A DNA stretch of 64,000 nt from Cladophialophora immunda (taxonomy: Eukaryota; Ascomycota; Eurotiomycetes; Chaetothyriales; Herpotrichiellaceae). The notes below the pieces were generated by a model, which saw only the letters and a program-made list of their open reading frames with translations, had not been told where the DNA came from and made no database searches. Positions 10,195 through 21,641 of the stretch are shown here, piece after piece; position 1 is the first letter of the stretch, and each line of letters begins with the position of its first letter. Position numbers and translations under genes: made by a program. The stretch is taken from positions 620,001 to 684,000 of the forward strand of contig NW_015622541.1 of NCBI RefSeq assembly GCF_000835495.1, in the 5' to 3' direction.

Positions 10195-11042
10195 TTTCGA
10201 TTGATCGCCGAGGAGGTCGCGGTCGGCTGGGCCTGGGAAAGGAAAGCTACCTTCCTGCCACGATTTGAAGACGCGAAGACCTCTTTATCAACCCGCCGAA
10301 CGACCATGCAAACAAGCTTCAAGTTGCAAAATTGGCGAAAGGTACCCCAGAAATCGCTCTGGGGCGCCCGCCATCCCGTTTCGGAAGCCACTTTCTTATG
10401 ACGACGAGATGTAAACTGACCGCCAAAGGTTTGAAAGGATCACTCTTTACCAGAATCTCGTGGTCTTTCTTGCAAGTGTGAACCCGGGGGCTGGGGCTGG
10501 ATCACCCACATCGGTGGGGACGGGGAACCCGCAAAATTCGGGGCCGCTAAGCTCCGTCCCCGCTTGTGTCTGGGGCTCACTAGGCTAATGAGAAGGCTGA
10601 TAAATGGCTGATTGAGGGATCTAGCCCGGTAGCCTAGTACAAGAGGGGTAGAGAGGTAGAGGAAGATGACTAACTTCAAGTACAAGTTTACGAGTACGAG
10701 GTACCTAGGTTTGCCTTAGGAGTGATCCAGGGCCTGGGGCAGCCACTAGAATGTTCACTTGCCTCAGCACCGGTCCGATCTTGGTGTACTTCTAGTTCAT
10801 ATCTCTGTGCAGCTGCTCGAGGAAAAGAAGGATTGATTGCTGACTGAATATGGCGACTTACCAGGAAACCCCCCAGACTCTCCACAACGTCCACGGTACA
10901 GTATTTGTTGTACGTGCAAATTAATAACGAGGTGATGTGTAGTGAATCCATAGTCTAATATCGTTTATGAACACCAGGCGGAAGATCAGCACTCCCTGTT
11001 ACGAGGGTACAGTACACACAAATTGGCTGATCCGTCACTCCC
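10195..11042. other. Intergenic region upstream of the esterase
   Basis: Contains the esterase promoter (minus strand) and the 3' flank of the acyl-CoA synthetase pseudogene. I looked here for a signal-peptide exon and found no hydrophobic start in a compatible frame. No other feature seen. Confidence 0.4.
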
Positions 11043-12285
11043 CTACAACTTATCTCGTATTTCCTTTACATACCTGGCTCTTTCGAGCTTCTTCAACTCC
11101 GCCCTCTTGATCTTGCCACTGATCGTCTTGGGCAAGAACGCGGCGTCCACGTATTCGATCTTTCTGGGATACTTGTAGGGGACAGCGTGCTTCTTGCAAA
11201 AGTCCTGCAGCTCCTTGGTCAGGTTTTCGCGTGCCGCAGGCCCCTGGTCAACCACTCTACGCGCGTGGACCGTCAGACTCGACGGCAGCCGGATGGAGCT
11301 TGAGCGTAGATTCCACCTCGAACGGACCTGGACTCATTGTTGGTGGACATTCACACATAGTCTTTCGCATGGACGGACTCACCTATTCTATATCCGATCG
11401 AGTTGATCACGTCATCTCTACTTCCAACAAACCATAGATATCTTTCAGAGTCTCGATATGCACGGTCGCCCGTGAAGTATCGCATCTTGTTCGGGAACTC
11501 TTTGAGCCTGCGGTCTACCACTCCAGTTTCTGGATCGATGTACCCATCGAAAAAGCCGAAAAACTCTTGATTGCCTTCACAGACTTCGAGTGCTATGTCC
11601 CCTCCTCGCCGTCATTGGCGAGGCCTCCATTCGAATTAACGACCACAAGTGGGACGCCTGGAATGGGTTGACCCATGCTACCATATCTGATGGGATTGAC
11701 TGCTTGATTGGCACAGGTAAGAATGGTTTCCGTTTGGCCATAGCCATCATAGATCTCTCGACCGGTGAGTTCGCGCCATTTCGCGATGACACGGACAGTG
11801 CTTGGTGGAAAGATATGACAGGATTTTGCACTGTCGGTGAGGCTGTTCCTCCGACTTGGATAGGTGTTCTCAACAAAGGGCAATAGTGTCGAGTTTGAAG
11901 GACCTTAAGCATCGGAACCTCGTCTCCAATGAAAGCTGTCGCTTTACTAGATTGGAGCCAGTATTCAATGTCCCTGTCCATAAGGAGTGTGGTGCATGGA
12001 CAGAGGATGATACCTGCACGGAGACATGCCGCAGCGATTTCCCACCACTCTGGAATCCTGGGAAGGTTGAAGATGGATGTTTGGCCTCGAAAAACACCGT
12101 ATGAGGTCAGAAGAATCGCAATACGCTTGGACCGTTGTGAAAAGTGGGAGTAGGTGAGTTTCCTCTCTTTTGACAAGGTCTAATCTCTCCAGTAAAGGGC
12201 CACTTGCGATAGAGACGTCTTTGCCCACGAGTCGACCACATCAACTGCAAAATTAAAAGAGGTAGGGACAGAAGTAATGTCGACA
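11043..12285 (-). pseudogene. Decayed acyl-CoA synthetase, paralogue of the gene at 4597
   Basis: Pieces align in order with the intact enzyme: an N-terminal FNFAVDVVDSW segment (about 12260), [51 protein letters not shown] and [10 protein letters not shown] at the C-terminus. Several defects are visible. An in-frame TAG lies at 12180-12182. About 150 residues, including the ATP-binding P-loop, are missing: the segment ending FHQALS runs straight into the AKWRELTG region in another frame. A further loss of some 20 residues with a frame change lies near 11256-11300, ahead of [14 protein letters not shown]. Loss of the P-loop alone would abolish activity. The intron 1 site of the intact copy is uninterrupted here. 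Orientation is opposite to the intact gene. Confidence 0.85.
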
Positions 12286-13270
12286 GGTGGCTGGCTTTGC
12301 GTCAATGTGGTGGTTGGAGGATTGACGGGTGCGATGTCTACCAGGACTGCCTGGTACAGCTTGGGTCGCCATCTGGGCTGGCACCAACTGGGGTCTCAAA
12401 TACCATGCGTTCTGGGGGAAATTGTGAGGGTGCTTGTTGACCCTTGTCCTGTCAAGCAACTTGATGTCTTCAAATCCCCTCTCCCCCTTTTCACTTGTCT
12501 CCACACGTGCTCTCCCGTGTTGGCAGAAGAAATGGTCGAATAGCTTGCTGCTTAACAGAGCTCTTTGTGCTAACGCTCCAGCAACCGCCGCACTCAACAC
12601 CGCGAACCATCAAGCCTTCTAGACAGTCTTGATTTAGACCCCTAAAAGCTGTGTTAGGCCCGGAGTGGCAATCAATACTCACCGTTCTGGCCGTGTTCGA
12701 AGAGTCTCCTGCCCCCAGATAGTTCTCGGGATACCGAAGCCATGCCAATAGCAAGGGCGTGGGGTCGGACCTAAGTGCGCGCACGCGGACATAGGCATAG
12801 AGAAAAAGGGCCCGGCCCAGTGGCAGTACACTTTTCCAAGTCAGAGATGAATTGCTCTCTTTTCCTGTCCACTCAGCTGAGCAATGCCGAGGGTACTGTA
12901 CCCGGTCGGGACCTGATGATGGGTAAGTCGGTCGCCCAGGTCGAGTTCTTAGGGATGCGAAAGGGGGAAAATCTCGTTTTCTCGTTCCACCCCGGTGCTA
13001 TACCAAGTTCCGAATCACGAGAGAAGTGATAGCGTACTCCAGAGTAAACTTGGCTTGCTCTGCTCCCACAGGGACGCTCGGCAAGCAGGGGAGAGCCACA
13101 GAAATTGTGCCCCGCCTCCAGACCGGCCTGTCGTAGGAACGAGCCATCTCTATAACACTGTGAGATAACGCCACTTGCTGGCTTTCTTCAAGTCTTTAGG
13201 TTGACCCGTACAGAATAGCCTTGACTTTGCAATCCCCTGGCTGGATCTGACTTTGTCTGCTGCCTTCGCA
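12286..13270. other. Intergenic, promoter side of the acetate transporter
   Basis: No recognisable coding sequence. Holds the upstream flank of both the pseudogene (minus) and the transporter (plus). Confidence 0.4.
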
Positions 13271-14330
13271 ATGGGTGAGGAAGATTTGAAGAACGGCATC
13301 ACAGCCTCAAATGAACAGCTTCGTCGCACGCAGACGACTCAAAGCATCAATCTTTCGACAGAGATGTTCGAAAAGCTGTACTTGGCCCCGCAGAATCGAG
13401 TCAAAGGCCAACTCCGCTATACATTTGCGAATCCCACTCCGTTGTCAGTTACGCCCGTGCGCGTGGAATGAGGTTTTGTCTGATCAAGCGGTAAATCTAG
13501 GCCTCTGCTCGGGTTCATCATTGCCACCGCACCACTGTCTGCCGCCCTGATGGGATGGCAGGGTGCTGGCGGAGGAGGCGCTGCCACGGTTGGCACATAC
13601 TACATCTTTGGAGGGATGCTCCAGGTCATAGGGTCTGTGCTAGAATGGATTGTCGGCAACACGTTTCCCTTTGTCGTCTTTGGAGCTTTCGGTAAGCTCA
13701 AAAATACCAACCTCCATTCTTCGTCCCTGGTGGCTCACCAGGTACGACCAGGCGCTTTCTGGCTGGCTTTCGGTATAACATTGACTCCATTCTACAACGC
13801 GGAGGGCGCCTTCACGGCCAACGCCACCACGGAGGCCGAGAAGGCTGCTGGGGTCGCCAGCTTCCAGGCCAGCCTGGGTAAGTCTCTAGCATTCGCGCTG
13901 GCTTTGCACCGATGTTCTTCTTCCCTAACCGTTTTGCAGGGTTTTTCTTGTTGTTCATGGGGGTTGTTGTGTTTATGTTTCTCGTTTGCAGCGTCCGAAC
14001 CAACCTGATTTTTTTCGGTATCTTCTTGCTGTTGGATCTTGCTTTGTTCACCCTTACTGGAGCCTATTGGAAGGCGTCTCATGGAGACGTGAATGTCTTT
14101 GAAAGGCTCGAAAAGGTAAATACTCTGTTGTCGACTGGTTCGTGTTTCCTCCCATTGACATAGAACAGGTAGCTGGAGGGTTCGCATTCGCCTTATGCGT
14201 TCTTGCGTTTTACCTGCTCTTCGCGCAGCTGTTGGAATCTGTCGAATTTCCACTGGCATTGCCTGTTGGTGACCTAAGTTCCAGGGTAAGAAAGCGCCAA
14301 GCGAGGGCCGCAGCGGATGAGCATGTGTAA
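13271..14330 (+). CDS. GPR1/FUN34/YaaH family acetate transporter
   Basis: Five exons fit the frame: 13271-13443, 13501-13691, 13752-13877, 13940-14115, 14169-14330, giving 275 residues. The family signature NPTPL stands at residues 54-58, just before the first membrane segment. About six hydrophobic segments follow, e.g. LLGFIIATAPLSAALMGW, TYYIFGGMLQVIGSVLEWIV, FLLFMGVVVFMFLVC, NLIFFGIFLLLDLALFTL and FAFALCVLAFYLLFAQLLE. Homologues (Ady2/Ato, AcpA) carry acetate, succinate or related monocarboxylates with protons across the plasma membrane. I start at ATG 13271. The first intron uses a slightly unusual GTCAGT donor. Placement beside acyl-CoA enzymes fits acetate release or uptake, but a direct link is inference. 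Confidence 0.88.
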
Positions 14331-15183
14331 CCGAATCAAACCAAGCCATCCGTTGATTGCGAAACTTTGACAGCCTCATACAAATATGTGGATCGAACGA
14401 GCACGGTCTCTTAGTCGGACAAGCGGTTTTTTTTGTGGAGAGCGGTTGTGGTAGAAGTCTGCATCTGCAAAAGAGGTCCAATCTTTCCCGTAGCTAGGAC
14501 GTGTATTCAAGAGCGGAAAGAAGCCGTTAAGATCGACTTCCAAGAACATTCATGGTCAATTCTCGACTGAGCTAGCCTAAGGGAGCATTTTCGGCCGAGT
14601 AGAGTACTGGAGTTACACAGCGTGGTTTTCGATACCTCGGGTATCAAAAGGTATCACTATAATACTAGTATTAGCTAGTATTAGTAGTGTTAGAGGTATT
14701 ATAATACTTTAGTAGAAGTATTTTGGGGCTAAAGCTAGACGGGAAGCTACTAAGTGGGGGCCGCAAATTAAAGGAGGGGCTTTACACTGGTCTAGATTAA
14801 TATTCCGCTAGTCGAGTTTAAGTCCTGGTGTAGAGATGCCAAGAGTATTACCACGATACTAAAACTTTTCGATTCATACTAGGTATTGTATCAGGCTTAT
14901 CGATACGGTGTCGAAAACCACGCTGCTGGAGTATGGCTGATGACCATATTCAACTGTATTCAATCTAATGCATCCACACTGCTGAAGGAGTACAAGTCAG
15001 ACCCGAAGAATTGTCTCACAGACTCTGATCAACTTCAATGGCAATGCACAGCTTCGAAATCTCCATGGAAAATAAGAAAGAAGGTTGGTGAGATTCGACC
15101 GTCAGATTCGGCGGACTTATTATGGACGAGGGTGTAAGACGAAGTTGTGGTGGGTGCCCATGCGTGTGATTCCGCGGGGCAAT
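14331..15183. other. Intergenic, AT-rich, carrying a MITE-like element
   Basis: Apart from the inverted-repeat element at 14618-14925, nothing is recognised. It separates convergent 3' ends. Confidence 0.4.
14618..14925. mobile_element. MITE-like element with 15-bp perfect terminal inverted repeats
   Basis: The bases cagcgtggttttcga at 14618-14632 recur exactly in inverted orientation at 14911-14925, bounding 308 bp. The interior is AT-rich, has no open frame of note, and shows many short GTATC/GATAC and CTAGTATTAG repeats. Such a layout is typical of non-autonomous DNA transposons (Tc1/mariner or Fot1-like MITEs). A clear target-site duplication could not be assigned. Confidence 0.6.
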
Positions 15184-17613
15184 TCAACCTGACCCGACAA
15201 AGGCGGGTACGTACAGATCTTGGGTATATTGCGAGAAGCTGGCGGCAGAGCCATCTAAATCGAGGTCATAAGGGCTCACGTGAGGGGCCAAGCTCGAGAA
15301 TTGTCCAGAGCTTTCAAATGCAGACAACCTCGGGCAATCGCTGTTGCTCGTACTCAAGTCGACATCAAGTCCTTGGGGTCCAGGATATACGCAATCGTAT
15401 CCAGTAGTCATATCCAGGTTGTCGCTTCCCCCGCGCGGTGCACTTTGCACCGTGGACATTGAGCCATAGTCGACGATCGAATAAAGATAATCGATGTCCT
15501 GACGATCAAGTTGAATAGATTTGCGGGTCCCATCGATCAGCGATTGGTACTCGCCAACCTTAAGAATGTAGTTCTTCAACGTCATGGTCTGTACACACTT
15601 TCAGAATACAGGCTTTACGTTTCGAAATGGCGGGGACTCACCATTTTGCCTGCATTTGGCCAGTAGTTGGCGTGTCCCTTAAGGAATTCCACGTTTCCGG
15701 CTAGAGCAGACCACGCCTGCCTGCGTACTGCCTCGTCATTTGAATACTGGTACAAACCATTGATCGTGCCCGCGACAAGTGAGCAGTATCCGAAGAATGA
15801 GGCCGCAGCTTTGTGTTTGGTTTGCTTGGCAAATGATAAGGTGTGAGTAAGTTCTTGAGCATGTTCGAAACCTGTTTTCGTGGCAGAAGCGAAGAAATCG
15901 GTCGAAAACTTTGTTCCAAAAGCTTGAATCTGGCGCCGTAGCAAAAATGGATGCTGCAAGAGACAATGACACAGTTGATAAAGGACATACGAGAAGATGA
16001 ATGGCTCAGAAGTTGCGTAGTCGATCTCACCGCCAGCCGAGCACTTCGCAACGATGGCGTCTGAGATGGGCAACCATGTTTCAAAGTATGCCGCAAAACC
16101 GTGCAACTTGGATGCCAGGACAGCATAATCCGAGTTGTGGTCCCACGGCGGCTTCGCGTCGACTGTGTCGTGTTGCTGGAAGGCGTAACTGGCTATTCGA
16201 CTGAGGGTGGCTGCCAAGACGATTGTCCGGGCAAACGACCCAATGCTGTCGACGTCGAGGCTTGTCCCACTGGTGAATTCTTGCAAAGTCGGGGCAGGCG
16301 CAGAATTGCCGAAAGAAAATGTCGATTCGGTGCCGGGAAGGTGTAGAAGACAACTGGCGTCTTGAAAGATGGGAGGACGACTTCGCCCACAGGTTGCCAT
16401 TTTGTCGAGCAGATAAATTGACCAGAAGGTTCTCCGGCGCTCTTCTTGGATAATCCATGGCAGAGTGGGATCTGGTTCGGCCATCATGTGCAGCGCCTGT
16501 GCCACGGTTGCAGCAAGCCCAATCTTGATCCAAGCAGTTCTATGCCTGCACGCTGTCTTAGCTCAGTGTGTGTACTTCCGACGCAGAGGGACGAATTTAC
16601 CTGTGAAGTCGTAGAGTGCGAGCAAGGTGATGGCTTGCACCATCTGATAGTTGGGCCCGTACTCGCTATTGAAACATTGAGTCATGGCACCCGTCCAGGC
16701 TTTATCGGCGTAATATTGCGACGGCCAGGGCTCTGCACTTTTGTCGGATTTAGGCGAGAAGCGAATTGCAATTGCGATCACCGCAGACAGGATTGTTTCC
16801 GGAAGGAGGCCAGCCTGTAGCTGTTGCCTGAATGTCTCTTCGTGGAAGAAGCTGTAAGGCTGGTTGTGATGGAAGCGGAAGTAGTTGTTGACCACGATTT
16901 CCTGATCGGCAAACGTCAAATGGGACGGAGGGTTCCTTCACAAGAATTAACAACTATTCGAGTAGATCCAATTAGCCGGGGGCCCCTTACGGCGCAGGGA
17001 AGAGACTCGGGGGTACCGAAGATGGTGCTATTTCGCCGAAGTCTAACGTCAAGTCGCCGTTTCCTATGGAAGTAGGCCAGCCGCTGGAAGTGAGGTTCGG
17101 ATCGGTAAAGTACGTTGGGCTATCGCACATGTTATATGTTAGCAGTGAGCTCTCTTCCTCGGCGGAAGTGTCGATTGTACTGACGGATCTGCGCGTGTCG
17201 CACTCGCGCCCAGCCGCTCTTCCAACGCCGACAATCTCGAATCGAGCGTGTCCTAGGAGAATCATGAGTACCCTTTTTAGCAGGATGATAGAGCCAATTG
17301 AATTCACATATTTGTGGCCCCCCTGGCGAGCCCGTCCTCTCTCGACACCCACTTGATCATTCGCTAGCATCGACATCGGTAAAGGACGCAACTCTGGATA
17401 GTGGCATGGTTGACCCAGGCGTGCGCAGAACCGACAGGTTGGTTGATCTCCGTGGCATCGAACCTTTTTTCGCCTAGATCCTTTGTAAGCTATGTTGTAC
17501 GCGGGAACGCGCTCGGTCGAGTGAACAGACGACAAGGGCAGAACATACCGGCAATTCAAGCAGGCTCGGTGGGGCCGTTCTCCGGGATGGAGAATGCTCG
17601 TAGATGAAGACAT
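15184..17613 (-). CDS. Zn2Cys6 transcription factor with fungal-specific regulatory domain
   Basis: A multi-exon gene. The DNA-binding cluster is split by an intron within CLNC-R and reads CLNCRRKKVRCHGDQPTC then RFCARLGQPC, giving the six cysteines. The middle homology region follows (ADQEIVVNNYFRFHHNQPYSFF from about 16910, then the signature segment RRRTFWSIYLLDKMATCGR near 16420). A last exon ends at 15184, after donor GTGAGT near 15638 and acceptor near 15588. Expected: a nuclear regulator binding CGG-type sites, probably for nearby genes. Exon borders between 16900 and 17530 are uncertain. An in-frame upstream ATG at 17817 would add 68 residues; I prefer 17613 because the zinc cluster then lies close to the N-terminus. 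Target genes unknown. Confidence 0.85.
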
Positions 17614-17817
17614 TGGCGGCGACCGTGGAGCAACAGCTAAGGGAAAGGCCGAACAGACGACAACTGCGTGGGATACAAATGGTGGAGATGTGAGAGTTGG
17701 AAATTCGAGACGCTGTGATGGTCGGAGGCCCGGCAAGTCGAAGGTGGGAAATGATCGTGTGTGGGCTGGATCTCTGGACCAATCGACCCCGCACTTTCCG
17801 ACGTAGTTAGATGCCAT

Positions 17818-18713
17818 GGTGCCCAGGTGCCCGAGTTAAGGTACCTAATTAGATGCCTAGGCTGGTCCCCAGCTACATTCTAGCCAAGCTACTGAGTACG
17901 TGTAGTAACTTAGTGGCTGGCTAACTAGTTAGTCCCGTGATGCTCCTCCTCCTGACCCAGTCTCAGGATACTGTGGTATACCGATGTGTCTACCATCTAC
18001 ACTCCGCATCTCGTCTTCCCGCACTGTGCTATAACCCGCGCCGCGCGCCTGCGGCCCGCGGCTTACTGCACAAGTATCCCGGTGTATGGCACCATCATGC
18101 TGCGGATCCCCTTGAGCCAGCCCCGATGCCACGTTTGCCTGCTGAGATCTGCGGCTGAGATGTCAACTTGATCGCAAATTTTCTGATTGCAAACATCGGC
18201 CAGGGTTCAATGAAGCATCAGTCGACCCGGCCGATTTCAAGAACGAAAAGAGGACGATTGACCGATAGGGTGCGCGCCCATATGAAATTCTATCCAATCA
18301 GGGTTGCTAGCCTGCAAGGTAATTCTGTACCAAAGTGTGTCCACAGCTGTCCCTGGCTGCAACCAGTAGGTTGCTTTTCAATTCAGTGTCTACAACTTCG
18401 GAGCTCTGGACGGGACGAAGCCGTTCTTTGCCATCTCGCAACCGTCCTTCATCTCGCCTCCCCTTCATATTCTCGCGAAGCAGGCTTTGAATATTTTGCT
18501 CATGTTGATTATTGGAATGGGGCCGCAGCCACGGGGACTGAGTGCGAGACGGCCGGGTATTGAGGCTTATAGCATCAAAGGTTTTCAAATACTATCTCGT
18601 TGGCCTTAGGATTTCTCCAATGTAGATGGAGGCTCAGGTCTCTCGCTCTGTCTGGCGAGGATGCTTCAAATGGGTAGATTGGGAGGGGAGGGCTCTGAGC
18701 CTTTGCCTGGCTC
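17818..18713. other. Intergenic region upstream of the first Zn2Cys6 gene
   Basis: Promoter side of the 15184-17613 gene and 3' flank of the next regulator. No coding or RNA signal recognised. Confidence 0.4.
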
Positions 18714-21265
18714 CTATCTTTCCAGCCCCTGTAGCTCCAACCCGCTCAACCAGTCAAAAGCCTCCAGACCAGCGCCTGAGAGATCCCACTGGGAGATGTC
18801 GGCGAAATCAATAGTGTTGCTTGTGTTCATCAGGCCAGATGATGCCGACAAAAGCTCTCCTTGCTGCTGCTGCTGTTGTGGTGCCGGCTGTTGTTGGTGT
18901 CGGTCCGGTTTTCCAGGGCTTATGACATTGGAATCTAGAGTGGACGGATCAATGTTGACGGCGAGGGCGTGTTCCATGCCCCGGATGACCCCTCCTTCCA
19001 ACCGCTCAACAGCATAGCGAAGGTGCGCATTCGCCTTGCCGAGGAGTCGGAATGCCCAGAGAAGCGACGTCAAGTTTTCGCGCCAGTGGTTGCGCTCCGA
19101 CAACGAGACCGAAGTCACCATCAACTGGGTGTTGAAGGATCCAATGAGGGAAAAGAGATACGGTGATGCTATCGTGGCGTGAGAGGTTTAAACGCCAGGG
19201 GGTATAGTCCACCACGGGAGAAAAGAGTCGAGATAATGGTGTCACTCACGGAAATACCAGAAACCTTCAAGCTGGTCGATTCGCAACGATGTCACAAACG
19301 TGTTGGCATTTTCGGCCGTCTGCCAAGCCAGGTGCCGAATACGCGAGAGTACGTCGTGGTCCAAGCACAAGGGGGCAAGGGCGGTCGATCTCACCAATCG
19401 TCTCAGGATATTGATCATGACCCCATAGTACGAAAGATGGACAAAACCTGGCGGGGGGGACAATTAAAATGAGTGGTGGAACATAAAGAGGTTCGGTTGA
19501 GTGACCTAACCTCAAAGAATTGACGAGGAGCTGAAGCGATGCCCCCAACGTACCTTGTGAATGTAACTGCCTCGATTGATAGGGAGCAGCGGGGAGATAT
19601 TGGACCAGATCCGCGTGCCACAGGGTGAGCTGATCGAGCAAGGGTTGCGCAGCTTTCAAAAGTGCAGCCGTATCTTGATCTTGGCTTCCCTTGGCCGTGA
19701 AGAACGTTTCCAAGACGCCACTCAAAAGCTTGCTGAGTCTGACCATGAGCTGGAATTGAATCGTGCCGACCGGCGTAGACGATGCCATGAAGTCATCGGC
19801 TCCCGGCTGCAACGTCTCAGAACAGTCGTAAAAATCCGACTCGACCAAATCTCTGACGTCCCAATTGTCATCGTGAATATGGGACGGCCTTCCATATGCC
19901 AATGCCGTCCACTTCTCTTGCATGTAGACGGCCCATGACAAGCGCTTCCTGAGGGCACGTTCCCAGCCTGGAATCAGCCATTCTGAAGCGTCGAGATGAA
20001 GGCCAATGGCTTCTCCAATAGCAAGCATCTGTGAGGTGAGGCCTCGGGAGAAGGTGTGATCCGACGTCAGGGGAGCTTCCGGCTTACACTGCAGCAGGAG
20101 GAGCATGGACTGGATCGAGGAAAGTCGAGGCCGATGGTATTCATTTTGGACAAGAGAAATCGTCGATTCCAGCAGGCTGACAGCATCCGGTCGTGGTGTG
20201 GGCGCGAGCAGGGGATCGTAGTCCCACCACTTGATCGCGTTCAAGTAGATAGCTCCAAGCAGACAGGCAGCAATGTTTCGGTATGACTGGCGATAACTCT
20301 CCAAGAATCCTTGTTTCCATATGATCGGTAATGATGGCTGGACCGTTCTGAAGAATAGCCGTACGAGTCGTGGGCCATGCGGATGGACGATGGCCTCCAC
20401 GGCATCGGATTCACCAGAATCATGACGGAAGCCGATTGCCATGGTATCAGAGACCATGTGAAAGACGACCGGATACTTCACACCATTATCCTGGTCTTGT
20501 ACTTTGCGGATGCTATGGGTAGGTAATTGATACTCGTGCGTCACTACATCATAGGGCCGATGACGCTGCGGCCAGTCAACAAATGCAAGGATTACAGCAA
20601 GGGAGGAAGGGAGCACTGACCATTAGTATCGGCTCCATATCGCTTGTGAGGCCATAGAGCTCAGCAAAGCGCTCTGAGTCTGATCCTAGGGTCTTCTCGA
20701 TGGCCTCCTGCCCAGGAGTGTCGGCCGGAATTGTCAGCAGGGATGTCTCGGGGACAGAGGCAGCTCCCGGCCCTGGAAAGACTTGATTCGGTCGTTCTTG
20801 GGGTTGTTGGAGAGATACGTAGCTCGACAGAGACCCTGATATTGGGGACAGGGAGCTGAGCGGCTCCAGGAGCTGTCCATTCAAGAGAGGGTAGCGCTGT
20901 GTGTCCGAGCCGGCATCTGGGTGTTGTCTCGAAGTTGGTAATCGAGCAGGTCGTTGCTCGTTGTAGGTGCAAGGCGTCTCGCGCATCTCACACATAGTGC
21001 ATACATCGGCTGACTCCTTGGTCATGCATTTCGATTTCCTGCGTCTGCAGGCATCGCAAGGTCGTGTGGTCCTTCGACCGCTGGTCGCTCTCCCCTGGGC
21101 ACCCCTTGAGTCCATACTGTTCCAACTGGAAATGGAAGAACCCGCCGTGCTCACATCGTTCCACGGCAGACGCACAGTGCTCGGCGATTCAACTAGTTCG
21201 ATTTTTCTCGATAAGTGACCCGAGATTGGAGACAGAACACAAGGACAAAGCGTAGTACAGTACAA
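18714..21265 (-). CDS. Zn2Cys6 transcription factor (Dal81/TamA-like appearance)
   Basis: The N-terminal exon (20576-21265) carries PCDACRRRKSKC...CTMCEMRETPC, a full binuclear cluster. The following exon encodes the middle domain, beginning near 20580 with VDWPQRHRPYDVVTHEYQLP. It contains HPHGPRLVRLFFRTVQPSLP and a SWAVYMQEKWTALAYGRPS signature, which resemble Dal81/TamA-type regulators. Two short exons follow, and the last one ends at 18714 after a QQQPAPQQQQQQG stretch (near 18870-18905). Dal81/TamA proteins control nitrogen or amino-acid use in yeasts and aspergilli (family knowledge). Here the neighbour is a sugar transporter/GH32 pair, so a carbohydrate role is equally likely. ATG 21265 gives the longest product; ATG 21115 is an alternative and puts the cluster nearer the N-terminus. 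Confidence 0.85.
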
Positions 21266-21641
21266 CCATAGATGATGCGCATGATTTTCCCCTCCTTTTG
21301 AAATTTTGATCTCTATGGGGTTGTTGCCGCTTTAAGCGACCCTTGAGACGTTGTTACCACTCCTCAGCAGGCGAGGAGCAATTGTAACAGTTGTGGTTGT
21401 AGGTAGAGCGGCTAGAGGATCTTGTTCAGCCTAACTAGAGATGGAGGGGACCTGGCTGCTATAATTATACCGTGTAAGACAGTGTAAACGAATGTAGGCT
21501 AGCGTATCTGCGCTGTTACCACACACGGTAGGCAGCACTACACTCTCTTCCCAATGCTATCCTTGTCGCCGCCTTGGGCCCGAGACATCCTTTGCAAGAA
21601 GTAGCCGAAGGCTCTGCACATAGGTGCTGCAAGTATAATTT

